Origin: Porphyridium purpureum | Lineage: Eukaryota > Rhodophyta > Bangiophyceae > Porphyridiales > Porphyridiaceae | DNA length: 60,015 nucleotides | Direction of reading: 5' to 3' | Assembly: GCA_008690995.1 (NCBI GenBank) | Contig: VRMN01000027.1 | Coordinates: forward strand, 1-60,015 | Part shown: one piece after another, positions 1 to 9,993 of the stretch | Position numbering within the stretch: the first letter of the stretch is position 1 | How the letters are laid out: each line of letters starts with the position of its first letter | The notes under the pieces: model-generated | The model's database searches: none | What the model saw: only the letters and a program-made list of their open reading frames with translations | What the model was told of the DNA's origin: nothing | Program-made: the position numbers and the translations under genes

Positions 1-99
1 GATTAGTAGATTGAAGGGAAGGGTGAGGAGAAGAGAGTGGGAAGCTGTGTCGAGGGAGAAGGAGCGGGAGATAGAAAGTCTTGGTGGGAAAGAGGAAGG

Positions 100-543
100 A
101 TGCCGACGAGACTGCACAAGAATAGGAAAAAGCGCGGTCATGTGTCCGCCGGACACGGCCGTATTGGGAAGCACAGGAAGCATCCCTCAGGCCGCGGTAA
201 CGCCGGTGGCCAGCACCACAAGAGAATCCTGTTTGACAAGTACCATCCGGGTTACTTTGGGAAGGTGGGAATGAGGTATTTCCACAAGACGCAGAACAAG
301 TTCCACTGCCCCTCGATCAACCTGGATCGTATTTGGACGCTGGTGGGCGAGGATGTGCGCAAGGAGCACGCGGATAAGACGGACGTCGCGCCGGTCATCG
401 ACGCGTACAAGGCGGGGTATTTCAAGGTTCTGGGTCGCGGCCAGCTCCCAAAGCAGCCAGTTATTGTCAAGGCAAAGTTCTTTAGCAAGATCGCCGAGAA
501 GAAGATCAAGGAAGTGGGCGGCGTCTGCGTCTTAACGGCGTAA
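100..543 (+). CDS. RPL27A: 60S ribosomal protein uL15 (L27a/L28)
   Basis: This 147-residue protein is cytosolic large-subunit protein uL15 (human L27a, yeast L28), which binds rRNA in the body of the 60S subunit. It begins with the family signature [20 protein letters not shown], followed by the glycine/histidine-rich stretch [12 protein letters not shown] and the motif [18 protein letters not shown]. Its length matches the usual 147-149 residues. The ATG at 100 is chosen because the family starts exactly there; the reading frame is open further upstream but that part has no family similarity. There is no intron. The name is very secure. Confidence 0.97.
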   Translation: MPTRLHKNRKKRGHVSAGHGRIGKHRKHPSGRGNAGGQHHKRILFDKYHPGYFGKVGMRYFHKTQNKFHCPSINLDRIWTLVGEDVRKEHADKTDVAPVIDAYKAGYFKVLGRGQLPKQPVIVKAKFFSKIAEKKIKEVGGVCVLTA

Positions 544-1290
544 GTAAACGAGAGCTCGGTTCGTGTTTATCCAGCTGGTTTTCAGGGAGGAAGTTTGCAT
601 TTTCTCCGTGTAAAAAATGGTTTGAGGATCCCTCGTCCAATCTGTGTGGGCACGCACGCGCTCCGTAGGAAAATTCTGCGTGACACAGTGGGAAGCAGCA
701 ACCTGACGCACGACGCGGGGAACGGAAAGCTGGCCCCGAGGAGCATGCGGCCCAGCGGATGGACGTTTTCGGTATCTTTGGGGACTGCTTTCTGAGACTG
801 GACTCTGCCTCAGACTTTTGGCCAAAGCGGTACCAGGCCATTCCAAGCCGACCATCAAAGCATGAAGCGTTCTCGCTGGCGAACATGTCCCGTCCGATAT
901 GGCACAGAATAGAACACAAAGGACGGCAGTGCATCCGTACGTACCGTTTTCAACGTGCCCGTCCACGAAAACCAAGCACGCTGAGAAAACCACGAGGACA
1001 GTGGACAAGTCGGACCAGGTCGATGATCGAGAACTATGTGCTGCGTGCGGCCTGACTTCATGAATTGTCTTTAATAAACGACGAGGCGCAACGTCCAGCT
1101 GCTTCCGTGGCGGCCCCGCGAGGATTCAGGCGATGTATGGCATCGTTGGCAAAGTCATTTTCAAAAATTCGTCACGGATTTCGTGGGCTCCTTAATTCCA
1201 TTGTGCCGCACGACAGGCAGTGAAGAGCCAGACCGGCGGGGCTTAGCTGTCCAGCTGACGACGGCCGTGACTTGCTTGCAGCAAACGACG
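544..1290. other. intergenic region, no gene seen
   Basis: This is the 3' side of the uL15 gene and the presumed promoter of the next gene. Short open frames exist on both strands, but none has a recognisable domain or a convincing start. An AATAAA hexamer lies at about 1073-1078 on the plus strand; it could be a polyadenylation signal but is far from the uL15 stop. Confidence 0.5.
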
Positions 1291-2343
1291 ATGAATTGCG
1301 CGTGCTGGATCATTGCTTCGGGTGGCGGGCCTCGCTTCGGGGACGGAGGAATTTGGCACGCGCGAGCTTGTTCTTCGCTCAACTTACCACATCCAGTGCA
1401 GACTTATCGCACATGCACCAGCCGGGCTATAAACTTGCCTACGTGTGCGTTTCCCGCCGGGCCCTGGAGAGAAGGTAAGAGCATTAGAGCACAGACCGTA
1501 GTTCATGCTCACGATGAGGATGATCAAGATTTGGGAAATGCAAGAGAAAGTAACGCAAAGAAGCCGTTTCCGGACACTGATGAAATACTTCGTCAGATTG
1601 CAGAGACAAACATGGATGTAGGAGAGCAGCAGGTGATCTCACAGTACGAGCAGCTTGCGATGGGCGTCGATCCTGAACTGATGAACGAATTTGCTTCGCT
1701 CGTTGACCCTGAAGTCCACGTCATGGTACTAACCAAGACAAGTGAGCAAGTAGAGCAGGTTCTGGAGCATTTGAGCCTGATGAAAGTTCGCATCCCGCCT
1801 GACTCGGCCTCCCGCGAGTGTCTTGTGCTTGTGAGATGCGCGGATCCGTACTTTGGTGAAACTAAAGGCGAGACGCCGCCGCTTCACATGATGTTAGTGC
1901 CTTCTCGAGGGGCGTCGGAGTGGTTGCGGCTCAGTCTCGAAAAGCTACCTGCACCACTACGCGAGGTGGTTAAGTATGTGCCGGCTGAATACGTGGAGAC
2001 GCACGCCGACTGCGAATCTGCACTTGACTCTGCCGAGCTTGTCGTCTCGCACGTAATTACCGCAGACTGGACCCGTGCGTCCAAGGTGGGTGGAATGGAT
2101 AGTGTGCTTCTGAACCATTACAGAAAGTGCACAGGAGAAGGCTCCATGCAAGGCTTTTCCGTGTGGAAGGCTGCCACGCAGCCATCGGTATTCAAGGTGT
2201 TGGAATTTTTCGCAAGTCACGAGCAGTTCAAGCTCTACATGGCTGACAGTGACACTGTGCTGGGCGAGAAAATCCTGCGCTTCCGGGCCGCAGTGAATCG
2301 AGTCCGTCAAACGCACCAGGTGCTTCCATTTCAACGCAACTGA
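1291..2343 (+). CDS. uncharacterised protein, possibly plastid-targeted, with a possible ABM-like C-terminus
   Basis: I do not recognise this 350-residue protein. The ATG at 1291 is the first ATG of the frame. The first 70 or so residues are rich in Cys, Ser, Thr, Arg and Pro with few acids, as in an organelle transit peptide. An acidic linker and a helical, Glu/Gln-rich segment follow (EILRQIAETNMDVGEQQVIS). The last 60 residues (GFSVWKAATQPSVFKVLEFF, then SHEQFKLYM) loosely resemble the dimeric alpha/beta-barrel fold of antibiotic-biosynthesis-monooxygenase proteins, where a residue pair of the type 'SHEQ..Y' is common. That link is weak. Sustained coding-like composition supports a real gene; function is unknown. 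Confidence 0.6.
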   Translation: MNCACWIIASGGGPRFGDGGIWHARACSSLNLPHPVQTYRTCTSRAINLPTCAFPAGPWREGKSIRAQTVVHAHDEDDQDLGNARESNAKKPFPDTDEILRQIAETNMDVGEQQVISQYEQLAMGVDPELMNEFASLVDPEVHVMVLTKTSEQVEQVLEHLSLMKVRIPPDSASRECLVLVRCADPYFGETKGETPPLHMMLVPSRGASEWLRLSLEKLPAPLREVVKYVPAEYVETHADCESALDSAELVVSHVITADWTRASKVGGMDSVLLNHYRKCTGEGSMQGFSVWKAATQPSVFKVLEFFASHEQFKLYMADSDTVLGEKILRFRAAVNRVRQTHQVLPFQRN

Positions 2344-4375
2344 GAGCCTATGAACTCGTAGTTGAACCACCACTACGCGGCAAATTAATGTGCTCTGCAT
2401 GCTCGCACGAAAAGGTTTTTTTTTTTTTTTTTTCCTTCGCGGGAGCAGCGGATGCAAGAATACAGCTACACTTCTGAAATCTTTGAGATGCTCATGCGAC
2501 GGACGCGGGTGCATGTGCTGACAACACGCAGCGTGCCACGGGTGTAATTCGTATTTTGAAGAAGTTTATGAGTGTGAGCTGCTTGCTACCAGAGCCTTGA
2601 AACTAGTGGGCTTACCGTGCAGGGGCAGGGCTATGAAGCGAGACCTGTGATTTCCGGGTTTCCTGCTGAGGTAGCGTTTTTGCTGTGTCCATGAAGAGAC
2701 CACAAGAACGAGACCTCTACGGTTTTCCAATGTATTATAGCTCTTTGATCCTGCAGGGGTGCTAGAACGAGGTGGATGTCACTTTCACGTGGATTTTACG
2801 CAGCCGTCGTCTTACCCTTCAAAGAATTGTTGTGCCTGCTTTACACAGGAGACGTGAATTGAGCTGTCGCAAAGTTTATGAGAATGTATTTCACAGCACG
2901 TGAGATGATGAATACGAGGACGATGGTGCCGGTAATGAAGGATGGCTTTGATTGTCGGCCCATTGAGAAACATTTTCCTACTCTTTCTGCGGCTTCTGAG
3001 TGAGATACTATTTCTTATTTAACATGGATCCCTGGGCTTGCGCTGTTTCTCCTTCGTCCTCTTCCACGATTGTGCGAGCGACGGGCAAAAGCGGGGTATC
3101 CCAGCGACTGGCTTGTGACTTGCACAATTTAAAAGTTTGCATGCGATCTCATGCTGTGCATTGTTCGTGCAGCATTTAATCTTCTCTCCGATGGTGGGTA
3201 TTTACTTGATGCTACTTCAGTTCCGTATCCATCGTCTCGTGCATTTGACTTATGTGGGCGTCAGTGAGTCTGTTGACGCAGACGGGCGTCCTGCTCGACT
3301 GAATACTGCCTTGCAGGCTCAGCTGACATGTTCGAGAGTGCAAATTTCCATCCGTCTTGTGCAAAGTACACGTCAACTTTCAGGAGGGAGTGGCACCATT
3401 TCATGGCGTCCTTTGTCAAAGGGCTGGGATGCACGCATGTTAAATGGATCGAAAGTGAGAAGCTTGGTGCATCGCACGCAGAGAAAAGGCTGTCGAAAAT
3501 AATGGAAGGCACAGTTCTGTCCACTTGGGAAAGGACGTTCGATCACAGTAGAAAAAAGCGACCCTTGATTACCAAAGTCTGCTTTTGTGGATAGCACAAT
3601 GCATCACTGCTCTCCCGTCCTACGCGGGTGCATGGATGCTTTGACGCGATTTCAAGCAAACTGATAAGAAACTCGACACCCTCGAGCTTTTGTCCAGTGC
3701 AGTGGTCATTCTGATTCGGACTCTCGCCAGTCTGCATCCCGTCAGGCCCGAGCGCGAATCTGCAGATCTTTCATCCAATCTGAAGGACCCTGTGCTGTGG
3801 ATTCTTCTATTGCTGGAACTCGGCACGGAGTTGTGAAATGCAAGCAGTTGGAGGGAGTGCTATCAGTCTGCACTGGGAGGAATCGAATCCTCTCTTCAAG
3901 CTCATGGTAGATTGGAGCTGGGCTTGATTGTGTCTTCTTTTCCACTGGACACCTGCCCTGGCGGACGCTTTCACGTTGTCCAAAAGGACATGGAAATGAA
4001 GAAAGGACATGCTTCTACGGCACATTTTCGCGGCCTGCTGAACGATTGCGAAATGGTCATGGAACGACTCGTCAAGGGCTCATCATATGACAATGCGTGA
4101 GACCGGAAGAGAATATTTTTGACCTGCCATAAGACACAGGACGTCGCGGCTGTGTATTGAAAACAATGTATAGAAACACAAAGATTACAGGTTTCACAAG
4201 CCATGTAATACTTTGTAGCCAAGAGCCTGAGTCTGAGGATTCGGCTCTATCTCTCCTTTCTTTGTTCGGACGAATCAGCCCGAGGAAGACACACACTAGG
4301 TAAAGATGAGAAAGAGACACAGAGCTCCACCACTTCCAACTTGAGCGCCGAAAAGTTTATTTTCTCGCTTCACAC
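2344..4375. other. 2-kb region without a recognised gene
   Basis: No frame longer than about 120 codons occurs here, and none has domain-like sequence. The region is visibly more A/T-rich than its neighbours and contains a run of 18 T at 2416-2433. It lies between the stop codons of two convergent genes, so no promoter for either of them is needed here. I looked for tRNA-like T-arms and found none convincing. It could hold long 3' UTRs, a non-coding RNA or a decayed gene. Confidence 0.45.
2416..2433 (+). repeat. poly(T) tract of 18
   Basis: An uninterrupted run of 18 T on the plus strand, 73 bp past the stop codon at 2343. It may be a simple mononucleotide repeat, or the trace of a reverse-transcribed poly(A) tail on the opposite strand. 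Confidence 0.9.
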
Positions 4376-7231
4376 TCACGCAGCACTGTTGCTGTGCTCG
4401 CCGGGCACTCTGCCGCTTTCGGCATCTTTTCCAGAATCCACAGGCCCCCCGTCTGCTCCGTGGTCCGAGCCGCGCGACTGCTTAACAAAGTCGCGGCTCA
4501 GAAAGTATACGTACACGAAGATCAGCAAGCCAATGACCAGACCAACGGCCAGGTACCAGCCCCATCCGACTCCACCAAAGATTGACATGCCAATGAAAAC
4601 GTTGGCGACCGCGAGCAGTTCCAAGACTCGGCCGCTCAAAACGTGGGCCATACGCCAAGCAGTTCGCCTTGCCGATCCTTTGTCCGCCCGAAGCAGCCCA
4701 CCGGCAATTTGAAGAACGAGCAAGCCAAAGACAATGCACCCGATCACCAAATGCGCAGTTTCTGTCCGGGTCCCGTAAACGAGAGCCACCACAAACGCGG
4801 AAAGAACCATACAGGTGACGAAGAGGTTCAGAGCGCGGTGCAAGTTGAACCACAGCGGGTCCTTGAAGTGCAGCACGCGAGGCATAAATATAGCCCATGG
4901 AACCAAGATTATCCAAGCAAGACCCATAAGCACCGCGTGCGCCACAAAAGCAGAGTAGTTTGAACGCCGATTCGGAAGGATGGGCTCTGAAGCAGAACTT
5001 TCCAAATCCAGCACCAGCCCGGTCCTGAAATTGTGCTGTCGTAAGGTTGTGCTCGAAACAGATGCCGGGCCTTTTGCGAGCAACAGCGCAGCGGCAGTCG
5101 GAGTCACCGAGCCAATGGAGCGCCGAAATCGAGTAACAATGTTGCCCGTGCTTTCATTAAATATCGACTCCGCCAAGGATAACGCTTGCCGTCCCGCAGG
5201 CTGAACACCACTAGAAGACCTCGAATTCATGGCATAGTCTTCTGTCGAGATGCTTCCATCCGCCATGCGCAGCGCGATGATTGCATCAGCTCCAACCATC
5301 ACGCCAGAGGTTTCTGCAAAGCCAAGGGCGACCCAACCTGTCTCTCCGCTCGAGGGTGCCATGCTGAACGCCATATCTAGCTCTCCTGTCTCAGACAAAA
5401 CGGTCGAGTAGATTACGGCCTCAATGCCGCGCTCCGAAATAGGCGAGCACTTCGCGTACCGGTACGTCTCGCCATTGAACTCAAGCAAACATTGTGGTGC
5501 ACCCTCTTGGTTCTCTTCGGTTTGCGGGTCCACGTTCGAGAGGGCGCGTAGCTCATCCAGATCAACGGAGCCTTCATCAAAGACCCGAATTTTCCAGCCC
5601 AGATTGTTGTGCGTCACGCATTGGTAGTATACCAAATCCGGAGTATTCGGAGCAACTGACCAAACAAGGCGGCCGGCTCCGGCGGCTATCGCCGAATCTT
5701 CGGTGCATGAGTAATTCAGAGTCGCATTGTACTCTTCAAAAGTGTCAAAAGTTTGCGCCGAGGACGCTTCTGTTTCCTCTATCTGGCACAGCGTTCCATT
5801 CCCAGTGGTGTACCATCGAAAAGAACCGTCTGACTCATTCAACCCAGTGATGCCCCCGTAAATTTCACCATTTTCAAACTGCTCGCGTTGCTCAAGCTCC
5901 GAGTCAGCCACGTAGCCTCCAAACGGATCCGACGAGATGTAAAATGGATGGTACTTTGCACTGTTTGAAGCATCATCTCCCGTTTGAATAACAAACTCGT
6001 ACGTTTTCCCTCGTTCAACACCGACGGCTGGAATCAATATGCCATTGAGGTAGAAACCGATCCCCCACGGAGGCCGCTGCGTTATGGAACCTATACCATA
6101 CTCTCCCCCACTGGGTCCCAAGAGAACCGAAACTGGAACGCCTTCTTCCAAGAGCAGCGGCTCGCGTCGCCACCCAGGCACTTTCTCATTCTCTGCTTGC
6201 GCAATCAAAGACACACAGCGATCTCCAATCACTTCCGGAGCCCAGTCAACCTGGACGTCGCCTTCTGCGTGACGAGAGTGGAACAGCGGGAGGTCTAAAG
6301 CTTCGTTCATTGGGCCTACTGCCCATACTACAAACCCCTTTCCGTCAGGAATCGCAAGATCAAGTTCCGGATCCGAAGCCCCAACCGGACGGCGCATTTT
6401 AACAAGCACCACATCACCAGAGCGACTCGACGACACCACTTGCACATCATTCGATCCAGCGAGCGGCCCGGATTCGGTGTCCGGGCACACCCTAACGCCA
6501 TTAACACATTGATTGCGACCCGATACAAAGAAGTCGCGCGCGCGTGCAAAGCCGCCGGCGTCCACGGTTAGCACAATAATATCCGCGTTGTCCATAAGCG
6601 TGAATTGACTGCTGCCAGAGAGTCCAAACGCCACGTACTCTGTCACGCCTACCCGGGCCTCCAGCTCAATCATCATCGTACTTTCATCAGACGGATCACG
6701 CGCATACCGCAAATTCAGCGCATTCTGGTCCAGTTCCATGCAGCTCATGGTAGCCGGCGCCTCGCCTTCTTCTGGCGTTGTACAGTCCAGGTCTTCAGCC
6801 TGCGGGTTGGGCAACGCTCCGAGTTGCTCGCGGACGCCGGACAGGCGCACGTCCCCAAAGTTCTGTCGAGCGGCGATGCACCACATGGACACATAGTCAA
6901 TATCGGCCATGGTCAAGCCCTGCGGCAGTTCCACAATCACCGTATCTCCATCATAGCGTCCGAGCGGATTTGCTCCGCACGTGCCCTGCTCGAGTGCCTT
7001 GACGCCGTCTGTGCCGGGCTGGCCCTTTCCAACCCAGAAAAACGCCTGCGGGCCGCGGCCGTCGTACGTTAGCCCGTCAATTTGCACACGCTTTGTGTCC
7101 AGCACTGTCACTTGGCCAGATAGCCCGTGCGCCAGCTCCGATAATCGGCCGACCTCCACCGCGCCCTGTGCGGACGCTATCCAAGAAGTCACACATAACG
7201 CAAGCCATGAAAGCAGCAGGGCCGTACTCAT
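4376..7231 (-). CDS. DM13-DOMON-Skeletor-like-DOMON-cytochrome b561 redox protein
   Basis: This 951-residue protein is predicted to be secreted or membrane-anchored and to carry electrons across a membrane. In order it has: a signal peptide (about 1-21); a DM13 domain (about 24-128, with YDGRGPQAFFWVGKG and the conserved 'DIDYVSMWC'); a DOMON domain (about 160-330); a cupredoxin-like Skeletor segment (about 335-560, with KYHPFYISSDPFGGY and YYQCVTHNNLGWKI); a second DOMON domain (about 585-735); a cytochrome b561 membrane domain (about 750-905) with four histidines in the expected helices (FVAHAVLM, NLHRALNLF, TAHLVIGC, RMAHVLSG); and a polar tail. DOMON domains usually bind heme or sugar, and b561 domains bind two b hemes and pass electrons from ascorbate. 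Trans-membrane ferric or extracellular reductase activity is inference. The ATG directly precedes the signal peptide. Confidence 0.9.
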   Translation of the reverse strand: MSTALLLSWLALCVTSWIASAQGAVEVGRLSELAHGLSGQVTVLDTKRVQIDGLTYDGRGPQAFFWVGKGQPGTDGVKALEQGTCGANPLGRYDGDTVIVELPQGLTMADIDYVSMWCIAARQNFGDVRLSGVREQLGALPNPQAEDLDCTTPEEGEAPATMSCMELDQNALNLRYARDPSDESTMMIELEARVGVTEYVAFGLSGSSQFTLMDNADIIVLTVDAGGFARARDFFVSGRNQCVNGVRVCPDTESGPLAGSNDVQVVSSSRSGDVVLVKMRRPVGASDPELDLAIPDGKGFVVWAVGPMNEALDLPLFHSRHAEGDVQVDWAPEVIGDRCVSLIAQAENEKVPGWRREPLLLEEGVPVSVLLGPSGGEYGIGSITQRPPWGIGFYLNGILIPAVGVERGKTYEFVIQTGDDASNSAKYHPFYISSDPFGGYVADSELEQREQFENGEIYGGITGLNESDGSFRWYTTGNGTLCQIEETEASSAQTFDTFEEYNATLNYSCTEDSAIAAGAGRLVWSVAPNTPDLVYYQCVTHNNLGWKIRVFDEGSVDLDELRALSNVDPQTEENQEGAPQCLLEFNGETYRYAKCSPISERGIEAVIYSTVLSETGELDMAFSMAPSSGETGWVALGFAETSGVMVGADAIIALRMADGSISTEDYAMNSRSSSGVQPAGRQALSLAESIFNESTGNIVTRFRRSIGSVTPTAAALLLAKGPASVSSTTLRQHNFRTGLVLDLESSASEPILPNRRSNYSAFVAHAVLMGLAWIILVPWAIFMPRVLHFKDPLWFNLHRALNLFVTCMVLSAFVVALVYGTRTETAHLVIGCIVFGLLVLQIAGGLLRADKGSARRTAWRMAHVLSGRVLELLAVANVFIGMSIFGGVGWGWYLAVGLVIGLLIFVYVYFLSRDFVKQSRGSDHGADGGPVDSGKDAESGRVPGEHSNSAA

Positions 7232-7565
7232 CCTGCTTTTTCAGCCGCTAACCTCGGTACCTGCTGCCCTTGTTTCCTGCCTGACCTCGCCACTCATGCT
7301 GCGATCCCAACCTCCAAACGCACTCTAGCACCTGCAACGCTTGTGTCGCGGCAATTCGGGACTTTCCGCTTTCGGCAGAAACAAGACGTGTGGCACGAAC
7401 CGGTGTGAAAAGAGAGCACGGTGAAGAAAGAAAATGGCGCTGGCTGTAATGACATTGGGTCGGGGTACGAATGGAGATTAGTCGTTGCTTCACACATCTT
7501 TTGACATTCTGGACCGCAGACTGCCGTGCATTCTTGCGTACAAGAGGAGTGGCATGCGTGACCAC
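7232..7565. other. intergenic, promoter side of the b561 gene
   Basis: This spacer of about 330 bp carries the promoter of the DM13/DOMON/b561 gene and the 3' flank of the ISCA2-like gene, both on the minus strand. No recognisable gene or repeat is seen. Confidence 0.5.
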
Positions 7566-8423
7566 TCAGAGTTTGGGCGCGAAGGACACGCCACAGCTAC
7601 AACCGGTGTCGGAATTCGGGTTGGTGCCAACAATGAAGGCGGAACGCATGAGTTCCTGCTCGTAGTCAATGATCGCGCCGTTCAGAAGCGGCGCAGAAAC
7701 AGAGTCGACCAACACGCGCACGCCGTTCTTCTCCACAACCTGGTCGTCTGGGAGCGGAACAAGCGTTTCGGAGCTCTCCAACTTGAAGTTGTACTGAAAA
7801 CCTGAACATCCACCTGAATCTACACTCACACGCAGCGCAACAAGCAGCGCTCCTTGTCCCTGTATCTGCCCTGTACCCTGCTCCGTGCCGCCACCGTCTG
7901 CTGTGCTCGCGTCTGCTGGTTGCGTCGTGCTAGTCTGCTGCTTCTCGCGCAGCGCTTGTATTTCTCGTAGCCTCGCAATACACCGCTCGGTAAGAACCAG
8001 TGAGAAGTCATTGGTCTCGTTCTGGTTGTGGCCTGCAGCTTCAACTGCCTCTGACTCCACATTCTCGTACTGAGTCTGGCTTGTATTCAAATTTGGCATG
8101 CCATTTGGACCCTGCGCCGCGACGGCGCCCATGTTCCTCACCGCGTTCACGCGGCCGCGCCCAGGCGCATGCCTATGCCTCAAGAATGGCGTTTGCAATG
8201 CGCTCATTTCGCCGTCGATGGAAGAATGGGGCGTCACGCAGCACCTCACAGAGGGATTCACGACAAATTCATGCCGACGCCCGAATTCAGTCGCTAGATT
8301 TCGCTCCGACGCCGCAGTCAGACAGGGATATTGGATGACCTTCTGTGCGCCTGAGCGATACGCAGCCGCGCGCGTACTTCGCGCCGCCATGGCCGTCGCG
8401 GCTCCAAAACCACTCCGAAACAT
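7566..8423 (-). CDS. ISCA2: mitochondrial iron-sulfur cluster assembly protein, ISCA2 type
   Basis: This A-type Fe-S carrier of the HesB/IscA family is predicted to act in mitochondria in late [4Fe-4S] cluster maturation with ISCA1. The three cysteines are visible: VDSGGCSGFQYNF, then C-S-C in GCSCGVSF near the C-terminus. The ATG at 8423 gives 285 residues and an N-terminus rich in Arg, Ala and Ser (MFRSGFGAATAMAARSTRAA) that looks like a mitochondrial presequence. The protein is much longer than the usual 130-160 residues because of a long N-terminal part and a Gln/Thr/Gly-rich insert between the first helix (RCIARLREIQALREK) and the first conserved strand. The frame remains open upstream, but this would run into the divergent gene at 8458. 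Confidence 0.88.
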   Translation of the reverse strand: MFRSGFGAATAMAARSTRAAAYRSGAQKVIQYPCLTAASERNLATEFGRRHEFVVNPSVRCCVTPHSSIDGEMSALQTPFLRHRHAPGRGRVNAVRNMGAVAAQGPNGMPNLNTSQTQYENVESEAVEAAGHNQNETNDFSLVLTERCIARLREIQALREKQQTSTTQPADASTADGGGTEQGTGQIQGQGALLVALRVSVDSGGCSGFQYNFKLESSETLVPLPDDQVVEKNGVRVLVDSVSAPLLNGAIIDYEQELMRSAFIVGTNPNSDTGCSCGVSFAPKL

Positions 8424-8457
8424 CTTGATTCCTTCCCTCACTTTCCACCGGCACAAA

Positions 8458-9369
8458 ATGTGGTTCAACAGCCAAGCACCCCGGCTGTCAGGATGGAGTG
8501 TCGGCATGACGAAGCTTGAATATTTCGAGGACACGTACAAGTTCGCGAGCACCAGCAGGGTAGTTTCGTCGACTCCGGACGCGACATCCACGAACGCACG
8601 GGATCATGTCGTGGTGCTGGACACTACTATCGTTCATCCCGCGGGAGGAGGGCAGACTAGCGACGTGGCAACCATGACGCTGGCCAGTGCCGGAGACCGC
8701 TTCGTCGAGTTTAAAGTGACACGTGCGAAAGCCGTGGAAGGCATAGTGTTTCATTACGGAACATATGTGTGTTTACCCGGTGATAGTACTGGGTATGACC
8801 TTCGCGGAGACGAGAATTCAATTGAAGTCACTCCGTTTGCGACTGGCGATGTGGTCAACGTACAGATTGATGAGCAAGCTCGAAGACTGAACGCTCGAAT
8901 CCACTCGGCCGGGCATCTGCTGGACGTCGCGATGTCAAATATTGGGCTGGGCCCTGGATTACTGGTTCCGACGAAAGGGAGTCACACGAAAGAGCTTGCC
9001 TTTGTAGAATATTCAGGCAAACTTGCCGACCAGCACCCATTCTCGGACAAGCAAGCGCTGGGTGCTGCGTTGGAACGGGAGATAGAAAGGCTCATTGCTC
9101 AAAGGCAGCAAACCCAGTCTGCCATGCTGCCATACGTGGACGCGCAAAAGGCATGCGGGGGTCGTTTGCCTGACTATATCGAACCTGACACCACACCGAG
9201 AGTCGTTACGCTCGTTCCTGGAACTCCCGGGTGCCCGTGCGGTGGTACACACGTCAAGAACACCGGAGAAATCGAGGCGTTGAAGATCACAGGCGTGCGT
9301 GCGAAGAAGGGCGTCACGCGTGTCTCCTACTCGATTCCTGGCATGCAAGATTTTCACAACGTGCAGTAA
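8458..9369 (+). CDS. AlaX-type alanyl-tRNA editing protein
   Basis: This is a free-standing editing domain related to that of alanyl-tRNA synthetase, which hydrolyses Ser- or Gly-mischarged tRNA-Ala. Both halves of the zinc site are present: H-S-A-G-H (HxxxH, about residues 149-153) and CPCGGTHV (CxxxH) near the C-terminus. The N-terminal IVHPAGGGQTSD matches the family's 'FYPEGGGQPSD' motif. From the ATG at 8458 the product has 303 residues; an in-frame ATG at 8506 (MTKLEYFEDTY) fits the usual family start and would give 287. The longer N-terminus may be an organelle signal. Only 34 bp separate it from the divergent ISCA2 start. The gene converges on the V-ATPase gene with a 69-bp gap. Confidence 0.9.
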   Translation: MWFNSQAPRLSGWSVGMTKLEYFEDTYKFASTSRVVSSTPDATSTNARDHVVVLDTTIVHPAGGGQTSDVATMTLASAGDRFVEFKVTRAKAVEGIVFHYGTYVCLPGDSTGYDLRGDENSIEVTPFATGDVVNVQIDEQARRLNARIHSAGHLLDVAMSNIGLGPGLLVPTKGSHTKELAFVEYSGKLADQHPFSDKQALGAALEREIERLIAQRQQTQSAMLPYVDAQKACGGRLPDYIEPDTTPRVVTLVPGTPGCPCGGTHVKNTGEIEALKITGVRAKKGVTRVSYSIPGMQDFHNVQ

Positions 9370-9438
9370 GATTCGTTTACATAAAACGTTCGAGCCAACC
9401 TCAGGACCCTGTTCTATGCCCGTGCTTGTTTGGTTGAG

Positions 9439-9993
9439 CTAAGCAAAGTTACACTTGCCCGCCATGATGATTCCGACGATCACCCCGAACAGGCCGAGCG
9501 CGGAGCCGAAAATTTCAACAATCAGGATTTTGACGAAGAGCGCCGGGTTTTGCGCGTCTGCAAGCGCGCAAGAGCTGCCTGTGATTCCGACGCACAGGCC
9601 GCAAAAGAGATTCGCAAATCCAACGGTGAGCCCCGTTGCGAACAGGCCGTATCCGGCGAACGCGGACGGCGTCGCGTCGGCCTCGGCAATCTTGGTCTGC
9701 ATGATGATCGCCATGATGACTCCGTAGATGGCGACGGCCTCGCAGAAAATGACGCTGATCAAGTTCTTGGACTGGATCCTGGGCGCCTTGATTGCGGCGC
9801 CGACCAGCGAGCTGCCGGTGATGAAAATCCCCCACGCGGCGCCCAGCACCGAGACGCCAATCGCGAGCGCGCACCCGAGCGTCGCAAACATGTACGGCGA
9901 AATTGACTCGAACAATTGCCACCAGTACTCGTAGCACTGCGGCATGAACCAAAAGAACCAGCAGTTCATAAACAACGCCTCTTCGTGTGCCAT
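9439..9993 (-). CDS. ATP6V0B: V-type proton ATPase 21-kDa proteolipid subunit c''
   Basis: This 184-residue membrane protein is subunit c'' of the V0 rotor, which carries protons across vacuolar and endosomal membranes. Two proteolipid repeats are clear. The first carries the buried glutamate in [18 protein letters not shown]; the second has the glutamate in [20 protein letters not shown]. The N-terminal extra helix ([19 protein letters not shown]) distinguishes c'' from subunit c. Its length is slightly below yeast Vma16 and the human protein because of a shorter N-terminus. The ATG at 9993 (MAHEEALFM) is the first ATG. An AAACCCTAACC motif lies about 240 bp upstream. Confidence 0.95.
   Translation of the reverse strand: MAHEEALFMNCWFFWFMPQCYEYWWQLFESISPYMFATLGCALAIGVSVLGAAWGIFITGSSLVGAAIKAPRIQSKNLISVIFCEAVAIYGVIMAIIMQTKIAEADATPSAFAGYGLFATGLTVGFANLFCGLCVGITGSSCALADAQNPALFVKILIVEIFGSALGLFGVIVGIIMAGKCNFA

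Noticed and set aside
3870-3900. GAATCGAATCC sequence resembling a tRNA T-arm
   Set aside because: The loop would be six bases and no matching acceptor, D or anticodon stems could be found on either strand.
9430-9906. Plus-strand open frame opposite the V-ATPase c'' gene
   Set aside because: It is antisense to a well-supported gene and composed of Arg/Asp/Ala-rich shadow residues.
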